A DNA stretch of 64,000 nt from Polytrichum commune. Lineage: Eukaryota; Streptophyta; Polytrichopsida; Polytrichales; Polytrichaceae. A model generated the notes under the pieces. The model searched no databases. It was not told the DNA's origin and saw nothing but the letters and a program-made list of their open reading frames with translations. The stretch is taken from NCBI GenBank assembly GCA_950295325.1, contig OX485808.1:11098501-11162500 (forward strand), given 5' to 3'. Of this stretch, positions 44,830 to 56,709 are shown piece by piece. The stretch's first letter is position 1, and each line of letters starts with the position of its first letter. The position numbers were made by a program, and so were the translations under genes.

Positions 44830-45680
44830 TCAACAAGGAAAATCAAGACTGACCAACATACCTCAATCAAAACTGCAACTTGGACAAGATCCAATGCCAT
44901 ATGAAGATTTTCTAATCATGCAAGGTGAAGACATCATTGAGGTCGAATATTGCATGTTAGAGCTGCTTGATATGGCTTTGGGACAAAGAATAGAGCCAAC
45001 TAGTTTTAACCTTAATGCAAGCCCTTGCACACTTGAATGTTGATGAGAGACCTCCACCCATTATGAAAGTGGTAGATGCTGAACATCATGCTCAATTGTT
45101 GGATACATTAACGACAACCCATTAGAGTTTACTCCTAGATACATAATGAAAGTGCATGCCATATTGGAGAAGCCACGGGGAGGTCACTTCATTGTCAAGT
45201 TGACACCACGTGCGGACAAAGTTTGCTACCCCTATATTACATGTCATATATAATTTTAAAATTTATGATATTTTTTCTACATATACATAACCATTGATAG
45301 TATGTTTTGTATACTTTTTTGAAATTTTTAGTCATCTTTATTTTTTTAGTAATTGTTTTAGTTCAATTCTGTGTCATTCTAGTTAGAAATGGTATGTTTT
45401 ATGAAAAAAACAAATCATCAAATTTAGTTACCACTTTTGACTATGTCATAGGTACTGTGTATATCTACTCATGAAAAAAAATTGATAAAATTTTGACCCA
45501 TTTTGGTGGTGCAACTTACCAAAAAAAGATTTTTTTTGGTTGCACGTGGTGTTCAACTTGACAATGGAGTGATCTACCCGTGGGAGAAGCTTAATAAGAT
45601 ATTTGTTACTAATTTGAAGTGGCAATATCAACGGACTGTTGATTCCTTCTTCAAGTCCACATAGATTTCATGAGAGAAAT
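44830..45680 (+). pseudogene. Transposase-like pseudogene split by a MITE
   Basis: Plus-strand coding-like blocks follow each other in different frames: DPMPYEDFLIMQGEDIIEV, then LAHLNVDERPPPIMKVVDA, then NPLEFTPRYIMKVHAILEK, and after the MITE at 45174-45582 a block containing QYQRTVDSFFK. The C-terminal style (a helical segment then RTVDSFFK) resembles DDE transposase or transposase-derived proteins, but I cannot name the family. At least two frameshifts and several stops precede the MITE, so it was probably already dead. Confidence 0.45.
45174..45582. mobile_element. hAT-type MITE (family B), 409 bp, 8-bp TSD GGAGAAGC
   Basis: Inverted ends of about 40 bp (left CACGGGGAGGTCACTTCATT; right, in complement, CACGGGTAGATCACTCCATT) with GGAGAAGC on both sides (45166-45173 and 45583-45590). 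The ends match the element at 5907-6514. It interrupts a coding-like frame exactly at the duplicated bases. Confidence 0.9.
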
Positions 45681-45682
45681 TT

Positions 45683-46625
45683 GCATATTTGTAAAGAAAT
45701 TTGAAAGAATATTTATTTTTCTATATATGGAAAATATCTAATGTGTATTTTAACCCTCAACTTCATGAGAGGCCCATTTTGGGCTTATAAATGACTTTTG
45801 AAGGCAAATTCATCCAAAAGGAAGGTGCTAGGATGGTCACAATGGGTATCGTTGTGTCCCTCATGAAATTCTCTTGGCAATGGCAATGATCCCATTCCAA
45901 TACAAAAAAATATGTTTTTTTACAAAAAAAAAATTGAAGTCAAGAATGAACTAACGTTGTCCTTTGTTGATAAATTTCTAAATATATAGTGACTTCATAT
46001 AATTTCGATTGAAAACTGTAAATTCTCTAAGGACTCTATTCCTTACCTCAAAGTTTATGTTCATTCTTAACACAAGCTTGAAAATTTGAACTATAATTCA
46101 TATTGCATACATTTATCGCAACTTCTTCAAGTTTAACGATCCTAAATGGATCATAAACAAATCATGAAGTTTATTGAACTGCTACTGTATCAATGTGATT
46201 TGAATATCACTTGCAACAACTTTTCTTTCAAGTGCCATGAAAACTGAGCTCCATAAAACTTACTTTTTAGATGATCTAATGAAACCACAATACGCTCCAG
46301 AAAATGAAGGGTTAATGAAGCACTTTGTTAGTATGACAAAGAGGCCCGATTTGTGTAAAATCGATTGAGTATGTGGCATCTCGATAAGAGGTCGGTTTGC
46401 GTGTGTCCCAAACGTGTCATATTGAAAGAGGTGGGACTGTAGATGAGGTTCCTTAGACGCTTTGAATCCCAATCCACCTGGGAACACTCCAAAAGTGTTG
46501 GATGACATAGTGTTGTAGGGCCAGTGGCACTAATAATAACACACCCTATCTTATCTAGAATTTGAGGCTTCTGTATATATATATATATATAAGTATCTAA
46601 ATTTAGATGTTCATAATTACAACTA
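45683..46625. other. No supported gene
   Basis: AT-rich DNA with an AT microsatellite at about 46573-46590. The minus-strand 82-codon frame at 46260-46508 shows no domain that I recognise. Confidence 0.4.
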
Positions 46626-47415
46626 CACTAAACATGATATACAGGTCACTTACTATTCGGAGTCGCACATTCCCATATATTTTTACTATTAATATAAGGC
46701 CCAGTTTACACCATGGACCATGAGGTTGGACCATGGACGATGGTCTTTTTCCAATGGTCCGACTTGATGGTCCAACTTCCATGGTCTGATTTCTTTAAAA
46801 CTCAATTTACAAAGTTTTTGGGCGTAAGCCGAATGTGGATCAAGAGGAATAACCATGCATTAAAAAGTGAATGTGTTGATTTGTTTGATTTATGTCCAAT
46901 AAGGGAAGTTTTGAAGGAAAAAATTGAAGTTTGACCATTCTCTAGTCTTCTCTTGTCTTCATTCTCTCTTCCCCAAAAAACAATTCAATAAAAAAAATAT
47001 TATAACATCATTTATTTGCCATGGGCCCTTGCCTTTTTCTACTAGAGCACCTTTCTTGCCTCTCCCACCACAAAACCCGCTGGACCATGTTAGTGGATAC
47101 CGTAAGCCTTAAAATATGTCTTCTGGGGACCTCGAACTCCATGGTCACTCTCATATTTTTTTTCCTTGGTGTAAACCGAAGTCGTCCCACAACGAGTTCA
47201 ACATCCAATCACAGACTTTACAAGGACTTGGGACGACTTCATGGTCCACAGTGTAAACAACGTGTAAGAATGTGCTAAGTAAAGATATTAAATTGTGTTT
47301 TATAATGTCCAAACAACCAATTCGACCTTTGTTGATAGAAAATGAGATGTACATGAAACAGTTACAATGTTACCTAATTCCAAATTGTAAGTGGCACTCA
47401 ATGTCATATTTAGTG
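46626..47415. mobile_element. TA-target MITE (family A) interrupted by a family C MITE
   Basis: CACTAAACATGATAT at the left pairs with the complement of ATGTCATATTTAGTG at the right; TA flanks both. Outer arms share GTCACTTACTATT and GCACATT or GTAAG blocks with 61563-61790. Without the inner 567-bp element and one TAA the length is about 220 bp, the family size, which supports the nested reading. Confidence 0.8.
46698..47264 (+). mobile_element. MITE family C, 567 bp, TSD TAA, nested
   Basis: The left end GGCCCAGTTTACACCATGGA and the complement of the right end (CACGTTGTTTACACTGTGGA) are imperfectly inverted, and TAA lies on both sides (46695-46697, 47265-47267). The interior matches 12220-12670 and, inverted, 15708-16861. 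The TWA target suggests PIF/Harbinger. It is younger than the family A element that hosts it. Confidence 0.75.
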
Positions 47416-47434
47416 TAGTACCTAGTCTGCAATG

Positions 47435-49017
47435 CAGTGTTCAAGATTGAAGTCTTCAATGCCCTTCAAACGCGATTTGGCCCTTCAAAATATACCTCTC
47501 TCAAAACAACCCTTCAAAATGCAACCCCAAACTCAAAATGAAAACTTCACTTGACGTCCTCAAAATTTTTACACCCGTCAACACTGTAGCGCTACAGTGA
47601 CGAGGAGGTCGCTACAGTGACAACCTCAACACCTAGCAAATGATTCATTCAACATCGATCTGACTTGGAATTCAACTTTTTAGGTCTTGCAAAAGATTGG
47701 AATCCAACCCTTTCTTTGGTAAGCATTGAGTCAGTGTTGTAGTGTGATGTGATTCAATCAATGTGAAATCAGTGCTGATTTGAAATCCCGTGCAACTTTA
47801 CAGATCCATTCGGTGAGATGGTTATCCCGTGGCTTGGTCATGGAGAGATTGGTATTTTGTATGCCTGCAATTTTAGAAATTTGGGAGGTTGAAGAACCCA
47901 CATGGTACAAGGATCTAATTTCTCTTCAGTTCCAATTTTTCATTCACATGCTAGCTGATATATTATCAGAGTTGAATAAGGTCAATCGCAAGTTTCAGTT
48001 TGATCTTGTAGATATCACTAGCATAGCTTCTACGATTGATGTAACAATCAGCTTGTTTCGTAGACACTATCTGGGTGTAAGTTTTGGCATGACAACCAAA
48101 CACCTAGGAAAGTTTCTCCGCGAGGTGGTACCCAATGGGCAAATATTGTATGTTGATAGTTTTGGGTGTGAAAAAAATGCATATCTTGCATTATGATTCC
48201 ATGCCCGAGTGTGACGTAGGAGGCTCATTGGAGGCATGCATCATGTTGGGGAGGCAGTATGTGCAGAAGATCATCGATTCACTCAATGATCGATTTCCTG
48301 ACTTGTCCATTTTCAATGCGGCCCGGCTTTTTAGCCCGAAGCACTATCCCGTAGATGAATTGGACAGAGGGACATTAACGGAACAATGGTTGAACCGGTT
48401 GGTGACACATTTCCGTTGGAGCGATGACCTTGTTAATCAATGCAATGCGGAATTGCTAGAATTCGTGGAGATGTTATGTTTTGTTTGTGAACGCCGAAGT
48501 ATGCAAGAAGCTTGGGTTTTTTGTGGCAATGACCGGGAGTTCATGATTAATTGGCCAACTATGATGTCGCTATGGCAAGCCATACTTGTGATCCCAACTA
48601 GCACTGCTATTTGTGAGCGTGGTTTTTCAAAGCAAAATTGGGTTAAGAGTGAAAGGAGAACTAGACTCAACCTTGACACACTAGATGCTTTAATGAGGGT
48701 TAGTCTAAATGGGTTAGGAGTTGAATTCATGGATTGGGATAGTATTTTTGAATCTTGGAAAATTGGCACAAGAACCAACAAGCGTAGGGCATTATCACTA
48801 GAAGAGGCGGAGTTAGATGGTTGATTCTTAATTCTTCACATTGTATTGGAAGCATGCACCATATAAATCATGCATAAGTTTAATATGAGTTTTTTATATT
48901 TTATTTCTATATTACTGAATTGACGTCTTGAATTTGAACTAGCCCTTCAACCGAAGGGCTCAAATTTTAGAGCCCTTCAAAATGAAACTCATATGAGGGC
49001 TTCAATCTTGAACACTG
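47435..49017 (+). mobile_element. Internally deleted hAT transposon, 1583 bp, TSD CTGCAATG
   Basis: An 18-bp perfect inverted repeat CAGTGTTCAAGATTGAAG forms both ends, and the eight bases CTGCAATG flank both sides (47427-47434 and 49018-49025). Subterminal regions carry many CCCTTCAAA/TTTGAAGGG-type motifs, likely transposase-binding repeats. Inside is the C-terminal part of a hAT transposase. The length and missing N-terminal half show internal deletion, so it would need a helper. Confidence 0.95.
47780..48824 (+). pseudogene. hAT transposase, C-terminal half, one frameshift
   Basis: The frame from 47780 (no ATG; opens after a stop) has IHSVRWLSRG, a motif of the ZNF862/KIAA1586-like hAT group, and continues to about 48178. 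In the A-run at 48171-48177 the frame shifts, and the 48135-48824 frame carries on through ARLFSPKHYP and ends with the hAT dimerisation region (TMMSLWQAILVIPTSTAICE, then GFSKQNWVKSERRTRLN). The BED finger and first catalytic acidic residues are missing. About 345 codons remain out of the 600 or more usual for the family. A single-base indel is the only defect I see within this portion. Confidence 0.85.
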
Positions 49018-49238
49018 CTGCAATGATATGTAGCATTTATAAAATAAAAATTAGTTGGCAACTGGACAGGACCTACTCACAAATCCTGGGACTTGCAACT
49101 TGACATCTTTCTTTATTAAGTTGGGGTATATTCCATAGATTCCTCTAAGATGATCTGGAATTTCATGAAGTCTTGAACTTCAGCTGGCTATTTTCTCAAA
49201 GTCAACTGCTTCATTTTAAACTAGCACCCCTTCAATGG

Positions 49239-50643
49239 TACACTCTAAACTTTGTAGTATCACACGTGTGGCAACCAAAGTACACGTGATATTGCAAAAT
49301 TTATGTAATGTTAGCATGAAATGCATGATAATAGAGGAATTAGTGTAATGTGTGACATTACGGAATAACACGAAAGTGTAACATTGTAATGTAGAAATTG
49401 ACGCTTACAATTGACCAAGTTAGGTGCTTAAAGGTTTGGATCTCAAGATTTGAAGAAACAAGATGCACATGCGTCACTGATGAGAAGCAATTGACAACAC
49501 TTGGATTCTAGTGAGCGTGGATGAAATCCAATACTTATGTACAAAAGATTTAACTTGGTTGCAACAATGATACTAATTGGTGTGGATCGACTGATGGTGT
49601 ACTGGTACTAACCCTCTCAAATGGGGTAAGAATACAATATGGAGAGCATCGTGAGGATGCATTCATAGACAACTTGCCAAACTCTTTGCCACATGGAGTG
49701 TGGGAAATTTGAAGGAGCAAGTTGACATCATTGTGGATAACGATGATGACGATGATGATGTGTCTTCATGAACATATGGTAAACCCTAAAACCTTGCCCA
49801 ATACAGTTGCCACCTCTAACTCTCACTTCACGAATCTCATCACTGGAATATCACAAAAATATAAGTCATTTGCCGCGATGGATGTTATACAAGATTTGGA
49901 TTTCAAGTTTCTTCCATGAGGATTACGCACCCATGTATTATGTATCCAAGGAGTAACTTCAGGTAGTTGTTGGCATCAGAAACCATACTTGGCCAAATGT
50001 TAAAACCTTTGAAAATGGTGTGTGCCCCCCCCCCCCACCAAACGTGTATGAGGTTTGTGTGGAGCTTAAAATTCACAGTTTTGCATTGATCAACAATATT
50101 TTGAGATTTTGTTTCCCATGCCTACAAGCATTGTACACCAAAGTCCTTGGCAATCGAGCACTTCGTGCATCAACTACATAGTAGAACATGATTTCTCTTC
50201 GCCAAACTCCCCACGATCAATTGTTTTGCATATTTAAAATCATGCATGACTACTGCAATTGCAAAAACAATTTAGCACATGTTGTCGGAATCTTGTAAGT
50301 TTTTTGGGATGAGTATTGAGCTTTAGATTCTTTCTAAACATGGTCAATCCAAGCTTCCTCACCAACTACCTCCAACTATAAAACCTTAAACTCTCTTTCG
50401 CATCACCATTACCCTGGCACACCAATGATCATCAAACCCCTCAAAACATTGATCCAATTCGAGAAGTGTAGACACGTGGCGCAATGCGAGGGTGTGGGTT
50501 AGCTTTTGTGGTGATTTGCATCAATGGAGAGAAATGTGACAATAAGGAGTGAGATTTGAATTGAGAACATCCGTCCCTAGGAATTTGGGATATTAGAGAT
50601 TGAGTGACATTACGGATGTTGATATTACAAAGTTTAAGGTGTA
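49239..50643. mobile_element. Family E TIR element, about 1.4 kb
   Basis: TACACTCTAAACTTTGTAGT at the left pairs with the complement of the right end (TACACCTTAAACTTTGTAAT). The next bases on both sides (ATCAC and ATATCAACATCCGTAATGTC) match the ends of 38228-38580 and 53724-54034. It is longer than its relatives and includes a C run at about 50027-50037 and short frames that I do not regard as genes. Confidence 0.6.
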
Positions 50644-50759
50644 TGTGTATATATGTATAATGTGTATACAATAAATATATATATCAAACATAGTCATATT
50701 GTTACTTATATTACTTAGCTAATAGAGTTATGTATGAAAAATAAAGCAAATGAAACCAT

Positions 50760-51045
50760 GGGTTTAGTCCCAAAACCCTAAGTCAATAAGGACTAACACA
50801 AAGTCACCCAAGTTTTCTCAATGCTTAATTTACCATACACACAAAGAGAGTGTCAAACTACGAAAAAAAGGGTTTTTAAACTAGGATGGGTGAGCCAAGC
50901 TAGTTCTTGCATAGACCAGTTTGAGATTTAGAACAGCGGGTCCCATGTGCAAACCCTATTTTAGATCCCAAAACTCTCTCAAAGTCTAAGAGGTAGAAAG
51001 AAGAGGTTCCAAAAGTTTCATCCAACTTTCAAAATAGGTTCGTCC
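50760..51045 (-). repeat. Dispersed repeat F, inverted partner of 40405-40690
   Basis: Contains CCCTAAGTC, ACTAACACAAAGTCACCCAA, GAGCCAAGCTAG and CTCTCAAAGT in the reverse order and strand of the other copy. Diverged and non-coding. Confidence 0.6.
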
Positions 51046-51310
51046 CTTGTTGAGGAGCTTAACAGATAACTCTGAGAGATCTTAGGGCCCGAGCATTACT
51101 TGCAATTGGAATCCATATTAATCTAGATCAAATTTCAAAGGGTAACGAAGCAAAATTTATCCCGAGTATGCCAACTGGGTCACATGGAGCCCAAGGAGAC
51201 CGTTCATTGAGGTTTTCGACTACAGCAATGCAACTTGGGTATGTGCTCAGTTTCTTACGCTCCAGTTTGTTGAAGAGTGTGAAATTATGTACCCATGTCG
51301 TACACTCAAG

Positions 51311-51700
51311 GCTGCTCAAAGTGATCAAGAGTCTGTGGAGTTTCACACGCTTAATTAAGACTGCTCATAGCGATCAAGAGTCTGTGGAGTTTCACATGCT
51401 TAATTAAGATTGCTGATCATAGCGATCAAGAGTCTATGGAGTTTCACATGCTTAATTAAGACTGCTGCTCATAGCGATCAAGAGTCTATGGAGTTTCACA
51501 TGCTTAATTAAGACTGCTCATAGCGATCAAGATTCTCTGCAACTTTCATGCGCTCATGAATGATAAAAGTGATTAAGTGTTTCTGGAATCTCTTGTGATC
51601 CAGAGCGCTTTAGAATGCTAAAAGTGATCAAGAGTTTTTGGAATTTCTTGTGTTCCAGAGCGTTTTTGAATGCAACAAGAGTTAAACATCTGCTTTTGAG
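51311..51700 (+). repeat. Tandem repeat, five 49-52-bp units plus worn units
   Basis: (C/T)GATCAAGAGTCTRTGGAG starts units at 51322, 51371, 51423, 51475 and 51524, each followed by TTTCACATGCTTAATTAAGA and GCTCATAG. Unit length alternates 49 and 52 because a TGC or TGA triplet is present or absent before CTCATAG or TCATAG. Two diverged units (AAAGTGATYAAG...GGAATYTCTTGTG) follow to about 51700. Confidence 0.8.
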
Positions 51701-52451
51701 ATTGCATCTTTTTCAACGTGTATCGTTTGCATCGTGCTCAAGGCTGGCTGCTCAAGATCTTTGTTTCCAACCAGACCACCTGCCAAGAGGATATTTTCGA
51801 CCGCCCCCTAGCAACCTTTGGGACATCAGCACATGTTAAAAAAATGACCGGCTGGCATGGTTAACCCGTAAAGGGCACAAGGGCTCGATATATGTCCATT
51901 TATACGCAAATTTTACAAGCCTCACCAAGTTCGTAAAATGTATTCTTACATATTTATGAGTATGAAACCTTAATTTATACAAGGTTTTATGCCAAGGAGA
52001 ATATACTCATATGTGACATTGATGATTGAAATACAATGTCTATATTTGTTTATGAGGGCACTCGCATTGTGTATTTGAACTTAAATCTTCAATAAAGTTT
52101 AGGTATTGAATTGATTCAAAAAGCACAATGAATTTTAAAATTTTGATTGGATCATTTCATCATAATTAGCTAAACTTAAAAACATGTAGTTCATATACAT
52201 GTTTTGTGCATGGAGAGGCCTAGTCTAGGCCTCTTGGACGCTTAAGGGTTACCACTTAGGCGACATTTTCCAAAGTTATTCAAATTACACCATACTCTAA
52301 CAAATTGTCACACATATTTTGTTCTCATTGTTGGCATGTAATTAGGTACTATCTTGAATATGCCACAGCTAGAGAATCCACTGAAAAATCAAGGGAATAC
52401 AAATTCATGAAAAATCTTGGGCTCGTGTAGGTTGTGGTAGAGGCAACCTAA

Positions 52452-52682
52452 TCAATGATCAGGGAGAACCGGCAATTAGTTACAAATGAACCGGTTGAGT
52501 TTGAGGAATAACCGGTTCAAGTTCAACACCTCAGGAGAATTACCGATCATTTCAGAGGAATCTATAGACGAATATACCCCAATTTAATAAAGGAAAACCG
52601 GAGGATGTCAACATGTAACCGGTTGGAATTGCAGACACTAGGATCTCAACCGATTATGCCCAAAAACCTCCCCCATCACTGA
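52452..52682. mobile_element. Probable TIR element with AACCGGTT motifs, 231 bp
   Basis: TCAATGATCAGGGAG at the left pairs with the complement of the right end (TCAGTGATGGGGGAG). AACCGGTT or ACCGGTT occurs several times inside, and related sequence occurs at 3430-3560 and 41810-41940. No target duplication confirmed. Confidence 0.5.
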
Positions 52683-53069
52683 ACCTAAAAATAGCTTTCT
52701 GAAGTTGATTTTCAAATATCTCAATTTATTGGCTATTCGTAAAATCGGGGGTCAAACTCCATGCAAGTTGGCCAAAATTTGACTTTGAGAGTTTTGGCAA
52801 AAAGTCACCCAAGTTAAACTATTAACTTCTATCCAAAACTTCTATCGCAAAAGTATCCATTTAAGACCCGTCTACATTATACCTATGTACATATATCCAC
52901 CTTGATAGGGATCTCTCCTTTGGATAAGGGCCAAACGACAAAAGGCCCTTCCTATGACAGGGTTAAGTTACATAGGATTTCAGTGACCCAAATCCATGCC
53001 AAAGCACTTCTTTGATTTTAACTTGACTTGTAGAAACTATAACATTCCTTCATGTAGCTACAAATTCCG

Positions 53070-53180
53070 TCACACACACACACACACATACACACACACA
53101 TATATACATACATACATACATACATACACATACATACACATATGATACATGTATTCTATGTATATATATATATATAAGTT
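53070..53180. repeat. Compound microsatellite (CA)n, (TACA)n, (TA)n
   Basis: Runs of CACACA, TACATACATACA and TATATATA follow one another over about 110 bases. Confidence 0.9.
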
Positions 53181-53723
53181 ACTTCTATTTATATAATTGA
53201 CTCATTTTTGCAATTATAATTTCTAAAAGAATAAAAAGTGTGTATTTTTTGTACTCGTGGCATTGTTTACTTATTTTTTTTGTTTAAAAGCTTCAAATCT
53301 CCAGTTTTGTAACTAAGTAGGTCGCAGTCAAATATACCACATGTTGTTTGCTCACTTGCATGTATGGGAGGGACGTTCTTATTTTTTATTTTTTTATTTT
53401 GCGGCTGGAACCGTCTCATGGTCACAAACAAGAAGCACTTCACCTCCATGTATAATAGATACACACCCTTGAAAACCCTTACCGCCAAAATAAAGGGGCT
53501 CCAACACGCTCAATATCGTCAATTTGAGGGGCTCTCTCCCCTCTAAATCCATTGCCCCTTCAAATATTCAAATTTTACATAGTTGAATTTCAACTCCTCA
53601 ACAAGAGAATCAACTATTCTCCTTTAAAGTAATGTCACCCAAGTTAGCACCCCTTTGTGTTAGTGATTGGTGTACAATTAATGCGTGACCATGCTCCAAC
53701 CCTAATTGATTATGATAACTCAA

Positions 53724-54034
53724 TACACTCTAACCTCCCTAGTATCACGCATGTGGCAACCAAAATACATGTGATATTAAGGAGGTTTGCAGTGTTAACA
53801 TGAATGCATGATAACAAAGAATTAGTGTAGCATGTGACATTATGAAATAACACGAAGTCAACATTGCAATAAAGACAATATCGATAACAATGAGAACATG
53901 ATGCATGCGAGCGTGTGGTGTGAATTCTTCGATGGATTATTTTAATGTCAAAACCCATATCCAAACTGAATGCATCCGTTTCCTAGAGTTTTGGGATATA
54001 AAAGAGGGAGTGACATTACGGAGGTTGGGGTGCA
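53724..54034. mobile_element. Family E TIR element, 311 bp
   Basis: TACACTCTAACCTCCCTAGT at the left pairs with the complement of the right end (TGCACCCCAACCTCCGTAAT). Inside are GTGATATTAAGGAGGTTTGC, GTGACATTATGAAATAACAC and AAGTCAACATTGCAA, shared with the other family E members. Confidence 0.65.
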
Positions 54035-55959
54035 CTTACCTCTTCATGTAGTTTGCAAAATTGCAAGCATGGAATTGCAAAGTAACCCTCAGAAGATCAT
54101 TGTATCTCAACTCCAAGGGCCCAAGAAATCAGCCAGATGCAGAAGCCTTCCACTGTTTCGCACTTGCAAATTAGGGCTTCACTCTGTGTTAAGGCAGCAT
54201 AATACAGTAAATCCTAAATAAGTAAGAGCGTGGACTTGTGGACTCTGTGCTAAGTAAAGAGCTGAAGTCTTGCTGCAGAAAGCTTTAAAAAGTTGGCGAT
54301 GATCAACTTGAACGGCGGTGTCTCGGAAATGAAAGTGTACATGAATGTTCGGTGAGGTTCGTGGTGCCGATTCCCCCCATCCCGGGACCCAGAAACAATC
54401 TGGGCAGGTGGCCGGGAGTGCAAGATCGATCTGGGTGAGGTACAAGTGCCGCCTGGGGGAGGGGGCCGGTCATGGTGGAGGTGGAAGATCAGGGCCCGGC
54501 CCAGGCGCCTGCAACTGGGTTGAATCTTGAAGGAAATTGGGGATCAAAAGCAATTTGGTACCTAGTGCCATGACTCATGAGGTGGAGGATGGGAGCCTAA
54601 TTTGGTACATCAGCGAAGATTCATTATCAGCGGAGATCGAATATTAGAGGATAGTCATGTAGTCTTGCAGTGAGCTGGCGCTGGTGCCCAAATGCCTTTC
54701 TAGAGTACAATGCAATCAGTTCGAATTACAAATGTTAGTAACTTAGTACTTCAACAACTGTATCTCGTCCTTCCTTCTTTCTCTTGCTCTGTCTCTCTGT
54801 GTCTCTCTTTCGTCGCTTTATCCTTTTGGTCAGTTATTAGGCTGCCACATGATTGCGGGTTGATTGACGCCCGCATGCAATCAGTAGCACCATCTATCAA
54901 TCTACATGATAGCTCCCGATCGCAGCAGGTCCCCGCAAGTGTGGACATTGTTTGTTGCTTACGAAACGGCTGGAGTCTGGAAGCAGGGTAAGTTACTGCT
55001 GTCGGGTGGCAGAGTTGATGTGGGAGCGTATATTTGGAGTTTGGGAGTGTGATTTAGACTTTCACTGTTAGAGATGCAGGGCTTCTCAGGTTAGTATGCT
55101 TGGATTGTCAAGACATGATGATGATCGATCACACTTGGCTACTGTGGTAGCTCCTCGTAGCGCTAGTCTTGGTAGCTTCGACGTCGAAGCACTGCAAGAT
55201 CGAGTAAGTAATAAGTTAAACTTTGGTATTGCAACTTGGAGGTGATCTTGGCATCAGCTGTTGTTCCTGGACGGATCTGGAAGCTAGTACTCAAGGTTGG
55301 ATCATCAGGGGACTGCTTCGTTTCCTCATTATGAGGCCTGCGAGTCTTGCAACAGGAATAGATGAAATTTATATTGTCACCGATGTGCTTCCCCAGCGCA
55401 TCCGATCCTGTGGTCGAAAAGAGAGAGGTTGCAGTTCGTAGCTATTTGTCAATAGGGAGTCTGTTTCTTAGGCATATGTAGAGCAGCTGTTTAATATTTT
55501 CTGAAAGACTCCATAGCTGCTCCTAGGCTCCCACAAACTGGAGTTGAATTCAAGGACTTTTGATGCCATCATAACTGGGGTTGAGTTTCTTAGTTGAACG
55601 CTGCTTGTGTGGGAAGTCCTAGCAAGTAATATTTTTTTCGATTTTTTCATGATTCAGAAAAATCAACGCCTGGAGACAAGTGCCAGTTGCAATTATGACG
55701 GCGAAAACGTTTTTTTGTGGCATCCAGCATCTCTGAAAATTATCCTACATACGTAGCACTGGGCGGTTCATATTCTGTAGACCCACTTTCCTTGGACAGC
55801 ACTTGATAATATTCACAATGTCAATGCTGCCAAAAGATACTCTAGAAATTTCACCACGACATCGAAAGTTTCTAGAGAGAGATGCGTTTTATGCTCAATT
55901 TCTTGGTCAACCCTGCCACCCGTCTGGATTGTATTTACTGGATGATTAACCACGAAGCT
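54035..55959. other. Possible 5' region of the tubby-like gene; no gene assigned
   Basis: GC content rises from about 54340 on, unlike the repeats to the left, and the base composition resembles the gene island that follows. A GC-rich block at 54345-54530 is open on the plus strand (MFGEVRGADSPHP...), with a GTGAGG that could serve as a splice donor, so it might be a 5' exon or untranslated leader. I could not match it to the N-terminus of tubby-like proteins. Nothing else is supported. Confidence 0.35.
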
Positions 55960-56690
55960 ACCCTCAGAAATGGAGAAGAAAGTAGTATCTTGCTTGTATG
56001 CTTCTTTCAGCCTGCGAAATTTAAATCTCTGGGCTAGCACTAACCCTGTGCCCTTCTTGCGCGCAGTTTGGCAAATTTGGGAAACAGTGATTCGTTGCTC
56101 TGCTGCACCACGCTGGCCGATTGTGGGAGGACGAAGGCAGATTTGTTTTTCGGTTCGGTCGGATCCCCGGGAGTTTAAGATCGACGCAGCGAAGTTTGAA
56201 GGATCTGCAAGGTTTTAGTAACTTTTCAATATGAAAAGCAACCTTGAGAAATGGAGCAGAAGTAGTTCTGTTCTTCTCCACACGAGAAATTAAATCTCTG
56301 GAATAGCACTCATTCCTCTTCAGTTCTTGGAGCACGAAGTGCGGCAAGTTTGCAACTTGAGAATCCGTGTTTTTTGTTGCTCTATTTCACCATGCTTGGG
56401 TTAGGTGGAATTCCCGGTAGCCGAGATACAGGAGTTGTCAAATTTCAGGGATGATGTGCACCTGCACCGACACAGACAAGAATACTGAAGTACAAGTCTG
56501 GAAATGCGGAGTCTATCATTTGATGCTCCCCATATCACCATGATGATTGCGGGGAGGACGAAGGCACATAAATTGGTGTAACTGGGTTGGGTTGTCGAAT
56601 TCCCAGGAGTAGTTCAGGTGTAGGAGTTGTAAAATTCCAGAGATACTGTGGTTGACAGTCCCAAAACTTTGAAGAACATTCATCTTAGAC
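55960..56690 (+). repeat. Three degenerate tandem units, about 240 bp each, before the gene
   Basis: Unit 1 (about 55965-56220) and unit 2 (about 56245-56450) share AGAAATGGAG(A/C)AGAA, AAATTAAATCTCTGG or AAATTTAAATCTCTGG and TAGCACT. Units 1, 2 and 3 (to about 56690) share GGTTnGGT then a GGAATTCCCGG-like block, and units 2 and 3 share GGAGTTGTNAAATTYCAG. The array ends about 50 bases before the tubby-like start codon. Its function is unknown; it could be regulatory or debris of upstream paralogues. Confidence 0.55.
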
Positions 56691-56709
56691 ACGGTTTCAA
56701 TAGATCGAC

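Noticed and set aside
51128-51407. ORFs around the 50-bp tandem repeat
   Set aside because: Unit lengths of 49 and 52 do not keep one frame, so no repeat protein is encoded.
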